Part shown: positions 24,554 through 33,332 of the stretch, one piece after another
How the letters are laid out: each line of letters starts with the position of its first letter
Position numbering within the stretch: position 1 is the first letter of the stretch
From: an uncultured Anaerolineales bacterium
Lineage (GTDB): Bacteria > Chloroflexota > Anaerolineae > Anaerolineales > UBA6663
Length of the DNA stretch: 58,051 nt
Reading direction: 5' to 3'
NCBI GenBank assembly: GCA_937952305.1
Contig: CALFZO010000151.1
Span: 1 to 58,051, forward strand
Notes under the pieces: generated by a model
Databases searched by the model: none
The model's input: only the letters and a program-made list of their open reading frames with translations
What the model was told of the DNA's origin: nothing
Program-made: the position numbers and the translations under genes

Positions 24554-25392
24554 CCACCCGGATCCCGGCCGAAGCCGTCCTCACCGAGGCTACACCCGCG
24601 CAACTAGCCGCGGCCGTGGAGGGCAACCTGTTCGCGATGTTCCGGCAGTGTGCGGCAGCCCTCGGCGGCGAACTGGAAGAAGGCCCAGGTCTGAGCCGCT
24701 TTCACTGCGCCCCGGCCAGCCCGATCTTCAAGGCGGCCTGGGGCGCGCGCCTGGCGGCGCCCGACGCCGACGCCGCCATCTCCGACACCGTGGCCTGGTT
24801 CCGCGCCCGGCAGGCGCCGTTCTTCTTCTGGTGGACGGGCGCGGATACTCAGCCGACTGATCTGGGTGAGCGCCTCGCGGCGCATGGGTTGGCGGTCTTT
24901 GAGCAGAACGCCCCCGCCCTGGCCGCCGCCATAGACCAGCTGAATTGGGAGAACCCGCGTCCGCCCGAGTTGCGCGTCGAACCGGTGGTCAACGACGCTC
25001 AGCTCCTGCAATGGAAGGCTGTCTTCATCGAGTCCTTCGGCCTGCCGGAGTTCGCGGGACAGGCCTGGGTGGACGCGACGCGCGCAGTCGGCCACGGCCG
25101 GACGCCGTGGCAAATGCTGGTGGGCACCCTGGCCGGGGAGCCGGCCGGTTGCGGCCTGCTCGTCTGCGGCGCCGGCGTGGCCGGGTTGGTGGGCCTGGGG
25201 ACGCGGCCGGCCTTCCGCAGCCGCGGTCTGGGCAGCGCCATGCAATTGGAGCGTCTGCGCCTGGCGCAGGCTATGGGCTACCGCTACGCCGTGCTGTTCG
25301 CCAGCGAGATGGGCCGCTCGCCCTATCTCAAGCTCGGCTTTCAGGACACCGGCCGGCGGGTGAGCCGTTATCTGTGGAGGCAATCGGAATGA
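24550..25392 (+). CDS. GNAT-family N-acetyltransferase
   Basis: 280 aa, with the start overlapping the previous stop. The C-terminal GNAT domain (about 145-275) has the acetyl-CoA pyrophosphate loop TRPAFRSRGLGSAM and the following RLRLAQAMGYRYAVLFASEM plus SPYLKLGFQDTGRRV. The N-terminal 140 residues are a degenerate partner domain with APFFFWWTG, common in two-domain GNAT proteins. The substrate is unknown. Overlaps the next gene by four bases. Confidence 0.82.
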   Translation: MTTRIPAEAVLTEATPAQLAAAVEGNLFAMFRQCAAALGGELEEGPGLSRFHCAPASPIFKAAWGARLAAPDADAAISDTVAWFRARQAPFFFWWTGADTQPTDLGERLAAHGLAVFEQNAPALAAAIDQLNWENPRPPELRVEPVVNDAQLLQWKAVFIESFGLPEFAGQAWVDATRAVGHGRTPWQMLVGTLAGEPAGCGLLVCGAGVAGLVGLGTRPAFRSRGLGSAMQLERLRLAQAMGYRYAVLFASEMGRSPYLKLGFQDTGRRVSRYLWRQSE

Positions 25393-26057
25393 CCGTGCCG
25401 CTGGCGTTGGATCACGTCTCGATCTTTACAGCCGTCGACGCGCCCGAGGCGGCCGCCCTCACCGCGGCTGGCCTGCGCGGCCGGGGCGGTGTCACCCGTC
25501 ACGGCGATTTTGGCACCGCCTCCACGTCCTTCTTCTTCGAGAACGCCTACCTGGAGCTTTTCTGGGCGCATGATCCGGCCCAGACCGAGCGGAGCGTGAA
25601 GCCGGCCGGCATCGACGTGCCCGCGCGCATGGCCTGGCGCGTCAACCACACGGCGCCGTTCGGTATCATGCTGCGCCGCCGCACGCCGGAGGCGGCCGTG
25701 CCCTTTGCCACGCAACGTCTGCGCGCCGGCTGGATGCCCGGCGAAGTCTGGCTGGAGTTCGCGGGTCAGGTCGCAGCCGAGCCGTACTACGCCGTAGTCC
25801 CGGAGGCCCTGGCCTACGGCAGCTTCCGGAACACTTTCCCAGACGTCAGCCATCCTCTGGGCGTGCGGGCGCTGACGCAGGTGCAGCTGACCGTGGCCGC
25901 CGCCGGTTTGTCCAGCACGGCCCGCCTGTTGAGCGAAGCCGGCCTGGCGGCGCTGACGCCCGGCCCGGAGCCGCTGATGACGCTGACGTTTGATGGCGGT
26001 GTTCAGGGCCGGACCATCGATCTGCGGCCGACGCTGCCGTTGGTGCTGAAGGTGTAA
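25389..26057 (+). CDS. VOC/glyoxalase-like domain protein
   Basis: 222 aa, coupled by ATGA overlap. Starts LALDHVSIFTAVDAPEAAAL with the metal-site-type His of glyoxalase-like domains, then TASTSFFFENAYLELFW with the Glu-type strand. The C-terminal half (VRALTQVQLTVAAAGLSS onward) is a second, weaker repeat. It resembles the glyoxalase-like group of hypothetical proteins; a metal-dependent lyase/dioxygenase or plain binding role is possible. Last gene of this plus-strand run. Confidence 0.7.
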   Translation: MTVPLALDHVSIFTAVDAPEAAALTAAGLRGRGGVTRHGDFGTASTSFFFENAYLELFWAHDPAQTERSVKPAGIDVPARMAWRVNHTAPFGIMLRRRTPEAAVPFATQRLRAGWMPGEVWLEFAGQVAAEPYYAVVPEALAYGSFRNTFPDVSHPLGVRALTQVQLTVAAAGLSSTARLLSEAGLAALTPGPEPLMTLTFDGGVQGRTIDLRPTLPLVLKV

Positions 26058-26060
26058 AAA

Positions 26061-26093
26061 CAGCCAGCCCGCCGTTGTGGGGCGGGCTGGCTG
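26061..26093 (-). terminator. Intrinsic terminator
   Basis: A perfect 13-bp stem CAGCCAGCCCGCC (26061-26073) / 26081-26093 with a 7-nt loop. Read on the minus strand it is followed by TTTTTA, so it ends the small membrane-protein transcript; on the plus strand there is no T run, but it may also help stop the VOC transcript. Confidence 0.8.
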
Positions 26094-26114
26094 GCAGGAC
26101 TGTGACAGGCGCCT

Positions 26115-26249
26115 TCAGTTGATGGGGGGGCTGCCGGTGTGCAGCGTCTCGTCGGCCAGCCGCTCGTAGATCGAGCGCGCGTGCCGGAAAAACAAAACGC
26201 CGCACGCGATCGCCCCAACCAGGCCCAGGAGCCAGAATACCACCAGCAT
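26115..26249 (-). CDS. Small 44-residue membrane peptide
   Basis: ATG at 26249 preceded by a near-perfect ribosome-binding site AAAGGAGGTCGTCCC. One membrane helix (MLVVFWLLGLVGAIACGVLF), then a basic/polar tail (RHARSIYERLADE). It is followed by an intrinsic terminator, so it is expressed on its own. Topology should be N-out/C-in by the positive-inside rule. No family known to me. Confidence 0.6.
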   Translation of the reverse strand: MLVVFWLLGLVGAIACGVLFFRHARSIYERLADETLHTGSPPIN

Positions 26250-26427
26250 GGGACGACCTCCTTTCGTACTGGTATTCTAGCGCGGCCGGTGCGCTGGTCA
26301 CAGTGACAATCGGCTCTCAGGCACGGTGATTTGGTTGGCGCGGCGCCGGCCGTGATCCAAGGCGGGCAAAGCGATCCGCCAGGTGGGATTAACCCGGCCC
26401 GGCCCGGCCGGGGCGGGAGGAGTGCCG

Positions 26428-27303
26428 TCAGCGCGGCAGGGTCTGGCGCAGCCGCTGCCACAGCGACGGTTTGGCCAGCGCCTCCAGCTGCGGCAGGGCC
26501 GCGCGGGCGGCGGCCTCGCCCATCAGGTAAGCGTGCTCGACCTTGTCGAACGCGAACAGGCCGATGGGGCCGACGGCCGGGCGCAGCAGCAGATCCGGCG
26601 GATAAGCCTGCAGATTCCACTCGGTCAGGCGCTGCATCGCGATCTTGGCGGTGTGATAGGCGTGGTTGAGCACCACGCTGACGCCCAGCCGCCGGGTGAG
26701 GTCCGCGGCGTAGCGCATGGGGCCGCGCTGCTCGAACGTGTGCTCGAACTCCTCGGGCGAGTCGTGGTGGAGCACATCCACGGCCACCACGCGCGGCCCC
26801 AGCTGGCGGGCGACCTGGACCGGCAGCGGGCTGATCACGCCGCAGTCCACCAGCAACTGTCCGTCGCGTTCCACACCGCGAAACAGGCTCGGGATCGCCA
26901 TGGTCGCCACCAGCGCATCCACCAGCGGCCCCGACCGGATCTGCACCGGCTGGGCCGTGTAATAGTCCATGGCCATGGCCACGGCCGGGCGCACTAAGTC
27001 GGCAAAGGTCTTGTCGCCCACGATGCTGTGGAAGCGTTCGCGGATGCGCCGAGCGCCGAAGAGCGCCTGACGCTCCGGGTCGGCCTCCCACACGTCCAAC
27101 AGTTGGATGTGCTCAAACTCCTGGCGGATCTGGCGCGGTGTCAGGCCCAGGCCGTACAGGATAGCCACAATGCCGCCGCCGCTGACGCCCACCAGCGGTC
27201 CCACCGGCAGCCCGGCCTCCTCCAGCACCGCCAGCAAGCCGGCCTGGGACGCGCACTTGGCGCCGCCGCCGCCCAGAGCCAACGTGAGAGGCTGTCGGTC
27301 CAT
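26428..27303 (-). CDS. Patatin-like phospholipase
   Basis: 291 aa from the ATG at 27303, which follows GGGAGGAGGTGGCT; a GTG at 27309 is too close to that site. Patatin fold: oxyanion loop LALGGGGAKCASQAG, nucleophile Ser41 in GVSGGG, dyad Asp in LLVDCGVISPLP. The loop is GGGGAK rather than the usual GGGxRG, and the Asp motif is DCG rather than DGG, so substrate range may differ. Cytoplasmic acyl hydrolase; possible lipase activity on phospholipids. Ends 124 bp before the convergent-side gap. Confidence 0.85.
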   Translation of the reverse strand: MDRQPLTLALGGGGAKCASQAGLLAVLEEAGLPVGPLVGVSGGGIVAILYGLGLTPRQIRQEFEHIQLLDVWEADPERQALFGARRIRERFHSIVGDKTFADLVRPAVAMAMDYYTAQPVQIRSGPLVDALVATMAIPSLFRGVERDGQLLVDCGVISPLPVQVARQLGPRVVAVDVLHHDSPEEFEHTFEQRGPMRYAADLTRRLGVSVVLNHAYHTAKIAMQRLTEWNLQAYPPDLLLRPAVGPIGLFAFDKVEHAYLMGEAAARAALPQLEALAKPSLWQRLRQTLPR

Positions 27304-27334
27304 AGCCACCTCCTCCCTGGCACCGCGCCGCGCT

Positions 27335-28999
27335 TTAGTGGGCGGCGCTCGCCGCTGGCGCTGCCCGCTCGCCGGCGGCGACGATGGCCTGGTCCGCGCT
27401 CCAGAAGAAGTTCGCCTCGCCGATGGCGTTGACCAACCCGCCGCGCTCCAGCATCCGGCGCACGTTATCGTGCACGCCGGCCAGCATCAGGGTGCCGCCG
27501 CCGTGGCTGAGGCGCTCATGCAGGTGGGTGATCACTTGCAGGCCGGTGACGTCCACCAGCGGGACGCCGCGCATGGACAGGATCAGCACCCGCGTCTCGC
27601 CCAGGCGCGCAAAAGCCTCGTTGAACTGGCCGGAGGCGGCGAAGAACAGCGGCCCGGTCAGGTAGGCCACGCGCACATGGCCGAGCGGCCGGTTGAGCTC
27701 AATGCCGCGTTCGGCCAGCCGGCGCGGGTCCACGTCCTGAACGTCGATGTCCAGGCTGGCCACTTGATTGAGGAAGATCGCCCCGGACAGGAAGGCGCCG
27801 ATCAGGATCGCCTGGGTCAGGTCCAGGGTCACGGTGGCCAGCATCGTGATCGCAAACGTCAGTATGCCGGTCTTGAAGCGCCGCCCGAAGATGTACTGGA
27901 TTGCCTCCCACTCGTTCATGCGCCAGGCCGTGACGATGAGCACGCCGGCCAGGGCCGCCAGCGGAATGCGCGACATGATCGGCGCCAGGACGAACATCGA
28001 CGCCAGCAGCACCAGCGCGTGGATGACGCTGACCAGCCGGGTCTGGCCGCCGGACTTGATGCTGACGCTGGTGCGGGCGATGGCGGCCGTGGCCGGCACG
28101 CCGCCGAAGAACGGGATGAGGATGTTGCCGACGCCCTGGGCGATCAGCTCCTGGTTGGCCTGCAGCCGGATGCCGGTCATGTTGCTGGCGACGGCGCCGC
28201 ACAGCAGGCTTTCGACCGCGCCCAGGGCCGTGATGGTCAGCGTCGGCACCACGAATTCCGGCAGGCTGGCCCACGGGATCGCGGCCGGGTTCAGCCGGTC
28301 GGCCAGCAGCAGCGTCTGGGGGATGTCGCCGATGACGGCCACGGGCCACTGAGCGACGCTGGCCAGGAGCGTGGCGGCGACGATGCCCAGCAGCGAGGCC
28401 GGGAAGCGCGCGGCCCAGCGCTTGGGCCAGGCCGCCATCGTGGCGATGACGACGACGCCGATCAGCAGCGCGTGCCAGTCTGGCGCCACCGGATGCTCCA
28501 AGTAGCCGAGCAGCTTCAGCGCCGCCGATTCGCTTCCGGGTGTCTTGACGCCCAGCAGGTTGTCGATCTGGCCGATGGCGATGATCAGGGCGATGCCGGA
28601 CGTGAAGCCGGTGATGACGGGCGCGGGGATGAAGGCGATGAAGCGTCCGAGCCGCAGCAAGCCGATCACGGTGAGCAGCACGCCGGAAAGCAGGCCGGCC
28701 ACCCACACGCCGGACAGGCCGTACTTCTGGGTCAACAGGATCAACACCGCGCTCATCGCGCCGGTCGGCCCCGAAATCTGATAAGGCGCGCCAGACAGGG
28801 CGCCGATGATCAGACCGGCCAGGATGGCCGTGACCAGGCCGGCCGCCGCGCTGGCGCCGGAGGCCACACCAAAGGCCAGGGCCAACGGCAGGGCGACGGC
28901 GGCCACGGTGACGCCGGCCAACAGGTCCTGCCGGAACTTGGCGGCGTTGTAGTCATGGAACTCATCACGAAGCAACTGCGGCAAACTGCGGCGGGGCAT
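27335..28999 (-). CDS. SulP-family anion permease with STAS domain
   Basis: 554 aa. About eleven to twelve membrane helices, starting LLAGVTVAAVALPLALAFGV, with the SulP signature regions GLVTAILAGLIIGALSG, YQISGPTGAMSAVL and GVGNILIPFFGGVPATAAIA. The C-terminal STAS domain (about 440-545) contains RVLILSMRGVPLVDVTGLQV. It imports sulfate, bicarbonate or a similar anion with H+ or Na+. No carbonic anhydrase or sulfate-assimilation gene is next to it, so the anion is undetermined. Confidence 0.93.
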   Translation of the reverse strand: MPRRSLPQLLRDEFHDYNAAKFRQDLLAGVTVAAVALPLALAFGVASGASAAAGLVTAILAGLIIGALSGAPYQISGPTGAMSAVLILLTQKYGLSGVWVAGLLSGVLLTVIGLLRLGRFIAFIPAPVITGFTSGIALIIAIGQIDNLLGVKTPGSESAALKLLGYLEHPVAPDWHALLIGVVVIATMAAWPKRWAARFPASLLGIVAATLLASVAQWPVAVIGDIPQTLLLADRLNPAAIPWASLPEFVVPTLTITALGAVESLLCGAVASNMTGIRLQANQELIAQGVGNILIPFFGGVPATAAIARTSVSIKSGGQTRLVSVIHALVLLASMFVLAPIMSRIPLAALAGVLIVTAWRMNEWEAIQYIFGRRFKTGILTFAITMLATVTLDLTQAILIGAFLSGAIFLNQVASLDIDVQDVDPRRLAERGIELNRPLGHVRVAYLTGPLFFAASGQFNEAFARLGETRVLILSMRGVPLVDVTGLQVITHLHERLSHGGGTLMLAGVHDNVRRMLERGGLVNAIGEANFFWSADQAIVAAGERAAPAASAAH

Positions 29000-29104
29000 A
29001 ACTGATCTATCCTCTGACCTCAGACGTGGCGGATCTGGCGGCGGCCAGGCTGAACCGGCGTCTGGCTAGGTGTGGGGCGGGGCGCTGGCCCTCTGTTACG
29101 GCCG

Positions 29105-29953
29105 TTACGGGGCGGGGCCGGAGACCGGCAAGCCCTCATGGACCAGCCAATCATCCAGACGGTCCAGCAGCCGGTTGAGTTGGGCGGGCAGGTCGGCCTC
29201 GGCCACCGCGCCGGCGCGCAGGACCGCCTCGACGTCGGCGGCCATCTCAACCGGCAGACTCGGGCAGCGCGCGGCGGCGTGTTCCAGCAGCCGCTTCTCG
29301 CCCGGGTGCCGGACCCGGTTAACGGCGAAGATGATATCGAAGTAGCTGGCCAACAGCGCCGCCAGACGGTGGTTGACGCTCACTAGATCGTGCCGGCGCA
29401 CGGCCTTGTGCAACTGATTGGCGTAGGCCGGCAGGACAGCGCGCAGAACGGGCTGGTTGACGCGCACGATGTTGGCGCGCAGCTCTGCTGGATACTCGCC
29501 GCGGCATTCGGACTGCCGAGCCTGCAGCCACCCGCGCGGGTCATACAAGCTCTGGCAATTAGCCACCGTGTCCCAGAAACATGTGGTGTAACCCAGGCTG
29601 GCTTCGTGCGCGCGCAAAACTCGCTCCAACTGCGCTTCCAGCCAGCGCGTGTCAAAGTACACCACGTCCACTTCCAGCCCGGTGGCCGCGTCCAGCCACT
29701 CGTCGCCCGGACCCCAATAGGTGAGGCCGAGGTCGGCGCGCGTGGCGCCGCCGGAACGTTCCACCACGGCCGCGCGGGTTGAGACGGCGATGTCGGCGCG
29801 CGTGAAGACGTACAGGTCAATGTCTGAGTCGGCGTCGGCTTGTCCGCGCCCGCGCGAGCCCCCCAAGGCCACGGCTTCCACTTCTGGCAGCTCGCCCAGC
29901 CGGTCTGCCAGGCGGCGGGTCAAACGGTCGGCTGGGGAATCAACAGTGGTCAT
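29105..29953 (-). CDS. Nucleotidyltransferase-domain protein
   Basis: 282 aa. The N-terminal pol-beta-type nucleotidyltransferase has GGSRGRGQADADSDIDL, with catalytic Asp44 and Asp46 and the third carboxylate in LEVDVVYF. The C-terminal half is helical (ANQLHKAVRRHDLVSVNHRL), like DUF4037-type proteins and aminoglycoside-type nucleotidyltransferases. It may adenylylate a small molecule or protein; not an obvious antitoxin, as no HEPN partner is next to it. Confidence 0.8.
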   Translation of the reverse strand: MTTVDSPADRLTRRLADRLGELPEVEAVALGGSRGRGQADADSDIDLYVFTRADIAVSTRAAVVERSGGATRADLGLTYWGPGDEWLDAATGLEVDVVYFDTRWLEAQLERVLRAHEASLGYTTCFWDTVANCQSLYDPRGWLQARQSECRGEYPAELRANIVRVNQPVLRAVLPAYANQLHKAVRRHDLVSVNHRLAALLASYFDIIFAVNRVRHPGEKRLLEHAAARCPSLPVEMAADVEAVLRAGAVAEADLPAQLNRLLDRLDDWLVHEGLPVSGPAP

Positions 29954-29971
29954 GGGTTGGGCGGGCGTGCC

Positions 29972-30394
29972 TCAGGCGCGCGGCTCCTGGTTGAGGTGAT
30001 GGAGCAGCGCGGCCGCGTAGGCTTCTTCGGCGGAGGAGGCGCGGAAGCTGAGCGGCGCGCCGCTTGGGGCCAGGGTCACCGTGTAAGCCTCGGCCGTTAC
30101 TTCCAGCGTCAGGCGCGCCTCCGGCAGGCGCGCTTCCAGGGCCTGCCGCAGCTGGGCCTCAGCCGGCAGCCAGACCGCCTCGGTGGTGGCGACAAAGTCC
30201 AAAGCCCATTCGACGGCACCCTGAAACGTGAAGACGGTCTGGCCCTGCAGCTCGGCCACGCTGGCCGGCATTTCGGCGATGACAAACACGCGATCGTCCA
30301 GGCCGTGTTCGGGCAGGACGAAAAAGTCATGCAGGGCTGGATGCCAGACGAGGCCGGCCTGCTTCAGGCGGCGCGCTGTGGCGAACGAGAGCAT
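29972..30394 (-). CDS. Conserved hypothetical protein
   Basis: 140 aa, soluble. Starts MLSFATARRLKQAGLVW, then HDFFVLPEHGLDDRVFVIAE and a C-terminal SSAEEAYAAALLHHL. I recall similar short proteins in Anaerolineae with no firm function. Its stop is 18 bp from the nucleotidyltransferase start on the same strand, so they may be co-transcribed. Confidence 0.6.
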   Translation of the reverse strand: MLSFATARRLKQAGLVWHPALHDFFVLPEHGLDDRVFVIAEMPASVAELQGQTVFTFQGAVEWALDFVATTEAVWLPAEAQLRQALEARLPEARLTLEVTAEAYTVTLAPSGAPLSFRASSAEEAYAAALLHHLNQEPRA

Positions 30395-30507
30395 GGTTGT
30401 GAGCGAGTCTTGGGCGCTGACCGGCCGGTGTGGGCCGGATAGCAGGATTATAGGCCGCTGTCCGGCGCTGACAAGGGAGGCGCCGAGAGCGGACTGGCTG
30501 GCCGGCC

Positions 30508-32124
30508 CTACCCCGGCGGCACTAACTCGAAGATGGTCGCTTCGAACGGCGCCAGCGTCAGCCGGCTGCCGCTCGTGTGGCCCGGGCGGCCGGGGACAGT
30601 GCTCAGCCGGACCGGCCAGGTCCCGGCCGGGGCCGGCGTGGTCAGCTTGAGCGTGGTCTCCCAGCCGAAAAAGTTCAGGACCACCAGCATCGTCTGAGCG
30701 GGGGCGACGCGCAGGTAGGCCATGGCTTCCACCGGCCGGCGCACCAGCGGCTGAAAGGCCCCGGCCCGCAGGGCGGGCGCTTGGCGGCGCAGGCGCAGGA
30801 GCGCCTGATAGAAGCTCAACACGGAGGCCGGGTCAGCCGTCTGCGCGGCCACGTTGCGGCGCGGGGAATCCGGGTGGACGCGCAGCCACGGCCGGCCGGT
30901 GGTGAAGCCGGCGTTAGGGCCGGCGTCCCACTGCATCGGCGTCCGCTCCGGGTCGCGCCCGACATAGACGGGCCAGTAGCGTTTCCCCGGCGGGTCCTGG
31001 ATCTCGTCGCGCGGGATGTGCGCGTTCTGCATCCCCAGTTCTTCACCGTAGTACAGGAACGGCGTCCCGCGCTAGGTGAGCAGCAGCGCCGCCGCCACCT
31101 TGGTGCGGGCGTCCGCGTATGGCCCGCCGCCGAAGCGGGTGGGGAAGCGGTCGACGTCGTGGTTGCCCAGCACGTAGCACGGCCAGGCCCTGGCCGGCAG
31201 CGCGGCTTCGTAGCGTTGCACGGCCTGCTGCATCGGGCGCGGCAGCCAGGGCTGGCGCAGGAATTCGAAATTGAAGGCCAGGTGCAGGGCGTCCGGCCCG
31301 CTGTAGCGCGTGGCCATGCTGAAGGTATCGACCTCGCCCACGGCCATGCGCTCGGGGTAGCTGTCCAGCAGGCGGCGCAGTTCGGCCAGCGCCGTCAGGG
31401 TCTCCGGCCGATCCTGATCAAAGACATGCCGTTGGCGATCCCAGCCGCGCAGCCCCACCGCCGGCGGGTTGTCGCGAAACTGGTCGTCCTTGAAGAAGGC
31501 GTGCGCCACGTCCAGCCGGAAGCCGTCTACGCCGCGGTCCAGCCAGAACCGCATCACCTGGTGCAGGCGGGCGCGCACGGCCGGGTTGCGCCAGTTGAGG
31601 TCCGGCTGCTCCTTGAGGAACTGGTGGTAGTAATACTGCCCGGTCAGGGTATCCAGCTGCCAGCCGCGGCCGCCGAAGACCGACTCCCAGTTGTTGGGCG
31701 GGCCGCCGTCCGGCGCCGGATCATGCCACAGGTACCAATCGCGCTTGGGGTTGTCGCGGCTGGAACGTGACTCCAGGAACCAGGGATGCAGATGCGAGGT
31801 GTGGTTGAACACCAGGTCCAGGATCAGGCGCAGGCCGCGGGCGTGGGCCTGGGTCACCAGCCGGTCGAAGTCGTCCAGGGTTCCAAAGACCGGGTCGATG
31901 GCTTCGTAGTCGGAGACGTCGTAGCCGAAGTCGAACATCGGCGAGGGGTAGATCGGCGACAGCCACAGCGCGTCCACGCCCAGGGCGGCCAGGTAGTCGA
32001 GGCGCGCCGTGATCCCGTTGAGGTCGCCAACGCCGTCGCCGTTGCTGTCTTGGAAGGAGCGCGGGTAGATCTGATAGATGACGCCGTCGCGCCACCACCG
32101 GGGCAGGGTGTCTGAAGTGCTCAT
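30508..32124 (-). pseudogene. GH13 alpha-glucosidase with an in-frame amber codon
   Basis: A full-length oligo-1,6-glucosidase/alpha-glucosidase-type gene (538 codons from ATG 32124), except that codon 351 (31072-31074) is TAG. Upstream: WWRDGVIYQIYPRSF, DLVFNHTS, nucleophile Asp205 in DGFRLDVAH, acid/base Glu264 in AVGEVDTF, Asp323 in GNHDVDR. Downstream, in the same frame: RGTPFLYYGEELGMQN, then the barrel end and the C-terminal beta domain. The lost residue is normally Leu (a TTG-to-TAG change). The truncated product keeps all three catalytic acids but lacks the end of the barrel. Recent nonsense mutation, suppression, or sequencing error are all possible. Confidence 0.88.
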
Positions 32125-32180
32125 CGGGTGTGATTCTACCAAAGCGCGCCGCGGGCGGGGCACCGCCGGGCGAGCCCCGC

Positions 32181-32189
32181 TGCTACAAT
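32181..32189 (+). promoter_or_regulatory. Extended -10 promoter element
   Basis: TGCTACAAT, an extended -10, 28 bp before the ATG of the ClbS-HD gene. No clear -35. The identical 9-mer occurs before the kinase gene at 45678. Confidence 0.45.
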
Positions 32190-32216
32190 ACCCAGCGCAG
32201 CAGAAGGAGTGGAAGC

Positions 32217-33329
32217 ATGTCGATGAAGCGGCACATCCTGGCGGCTCTGCAGGAAGTGTTCGACCGTTGGGAGGCGGCGCTGGCCGGCCTGAACGAGGCC
32301 TGGATCATGACGCCGCCCGCGCCCGGCGCCTGGTCACTCAAAGACGAGGTCGTCCATCTGTGGGCCTGGCAGCAGCGCTCCTGCGCCCGGCTGGAGGCCG
32401 CCCAGCTTGACCGGGCGCCGGTGTGGCCGCCGTGGCCGCCCGATCTGGATGACGCCACGGCGGACCAGGTCAACGCCTGGCTGCAGGCCGCCTATCGCGA
32501 CGAGCCGTGGGCCGCCGTCTATCAGAACTGGCGGGCCGGTTTTCGGCGGCTATTGGAACTGGGCGACGCGATCCCGGAGCCAGCCTTGCTGGACGCCACC
32601 CGCTACGCCTGGATGAACGGCCACCCGCTGGCCTTCGGGCTGGTGGCCTCCTACGACCACCATCAGGAACACCTGGAGAAGCTGTTGGCGCGGCTCGCGG
32701 CCGACCCGCCGGGCGCGGCCCTAGCCGGCGCCGGGCCGGACCGCCAGCTGCAACCAATCGTCGACTTCATCCTGGAGCTGGACAAGCTCAAGGCCGTCAC
32801 CCGCAAGACCCGGCCGCTGGGCCTGGAGCGCTACGAGAATTCGGCTGAGCACAGCTGGCAGCTGGCGCTCCTGGCGGCGGCCCTGGTACCCCACGCCGCG
32901 CTGCCGGTGGATACCCAGCACGTGATCGGACTGCTGCTGGTGCACGATGTGGGCGAGATCGACACCGGCGATACGATTGTCTACGCCGAGGAGGGCTGGG
33001 CGGAGCGCAAGGCCGCTGAGCGCGCGGCGGTGACGCGCATCTTCGGGCAGCTGCCGGGGATGGCCGGCGCGCAGTTGCTGGCGCTCTGGCAGGAGTTCGA
33101 GGACGCCGAGACGCCGGCCGCCCGCTTTGCGCACGCCGTGGACCGGGCGATGCCGGCGCTGCTCAACCTGGCCAACAACGGGCAGAGCTGGCGCGAGAAC
33201 GGCATCAGCCACGAGCGCGTGGTGCGCCGCATCGGCCCGCCGATCAAGGCCGGCTGCCCGGCGTTGTGGACCTACCTGGAAGCGCGCCTGGCCGACGCGC
33301 ACCGGCAGGGCTGGTTCGGGGCCGCCTGA
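32217..33329 (+). CDS. ClbS/DfsB-like domain fused to an HD-domain phosphohydrolase
   Basis: 370 aa from ATG 32217, after AGAAGGAGTGGAAGC. Residues about 1-160 form a four-helix DinB-like domain of the ClbS/DfsB (DUF1706) type: PGAWSLKDEVVHLWAWQQRS and YDHHQEHLEKLL. Residues about 185-365 form an HD domain of the YfbR/HDDC2 5'-deoxynucleotidase type: ENSAEHSWQLAL, LLLVHDVGEIDTGDT and a late Asp in FAHAVDRAMPALL. ClbS hydrolyses colibactin; HDDC2-type enzymes dephosphorylate dNMPs. One continuous frame joins them. The combined role is unknown; a resistance/housecleaning enzyme is a guess. Confidence 0.8.
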   Translation: MSMKRHILAALQEVFDRWEAALAGLNEAWIMTPPAPGAWSLKDEVVHLWAWQQRSCARLEAAQLDRAPVWPPWPPDLDDATADQVNAWLQAAYRDEPWAAVYQNWRAGFRRLLELGDAIPEPALLDATRYAWMNGHPLAFGLVASYDHHQEHLEKLLARLAADPPGAALAGAGPDRQLQPIVDFILELDKLKAVTRKTRPLGLERYENSAEHSWQLALLAAALVPHAALPVDTQHVIGLLLVHDVGEIDTGDTIVYAEEGWAERKAAERAAVTRIFGQLPGMAGAQLLALWQEFEDAETPAARFAHAVDRAMPALLNLANNGQSWRENGISHERVVRRIGPPIKAGCPALWTYLEARLADAHRQGWFGAA

Positions 33330-33332
33330 GCG

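Noticed and set aside
27107..29005. Long plus-strand open frame over the SulP region
   Set aside because: Antisense to a clear SulP permease; Gln/Asp/His-rich composition typical of reverse-frame noise.
29105..30394. Nucleotidyltransferase plus small protein as a MNT/HEPN toxin-antitoxin system
   Set aside because: The small neighbour lacks the HEPN R-x4-6-H motif and the nucleotidyltransferase is twice the length of MNT antitoxins.
31072..31074. TAG in the GH13 gene as pyrrolysine
   Set aside because: The position is a conserved buried Leu in family members, and no pyrrolysine genes are seen; nonsense mutation or read error is simpler.
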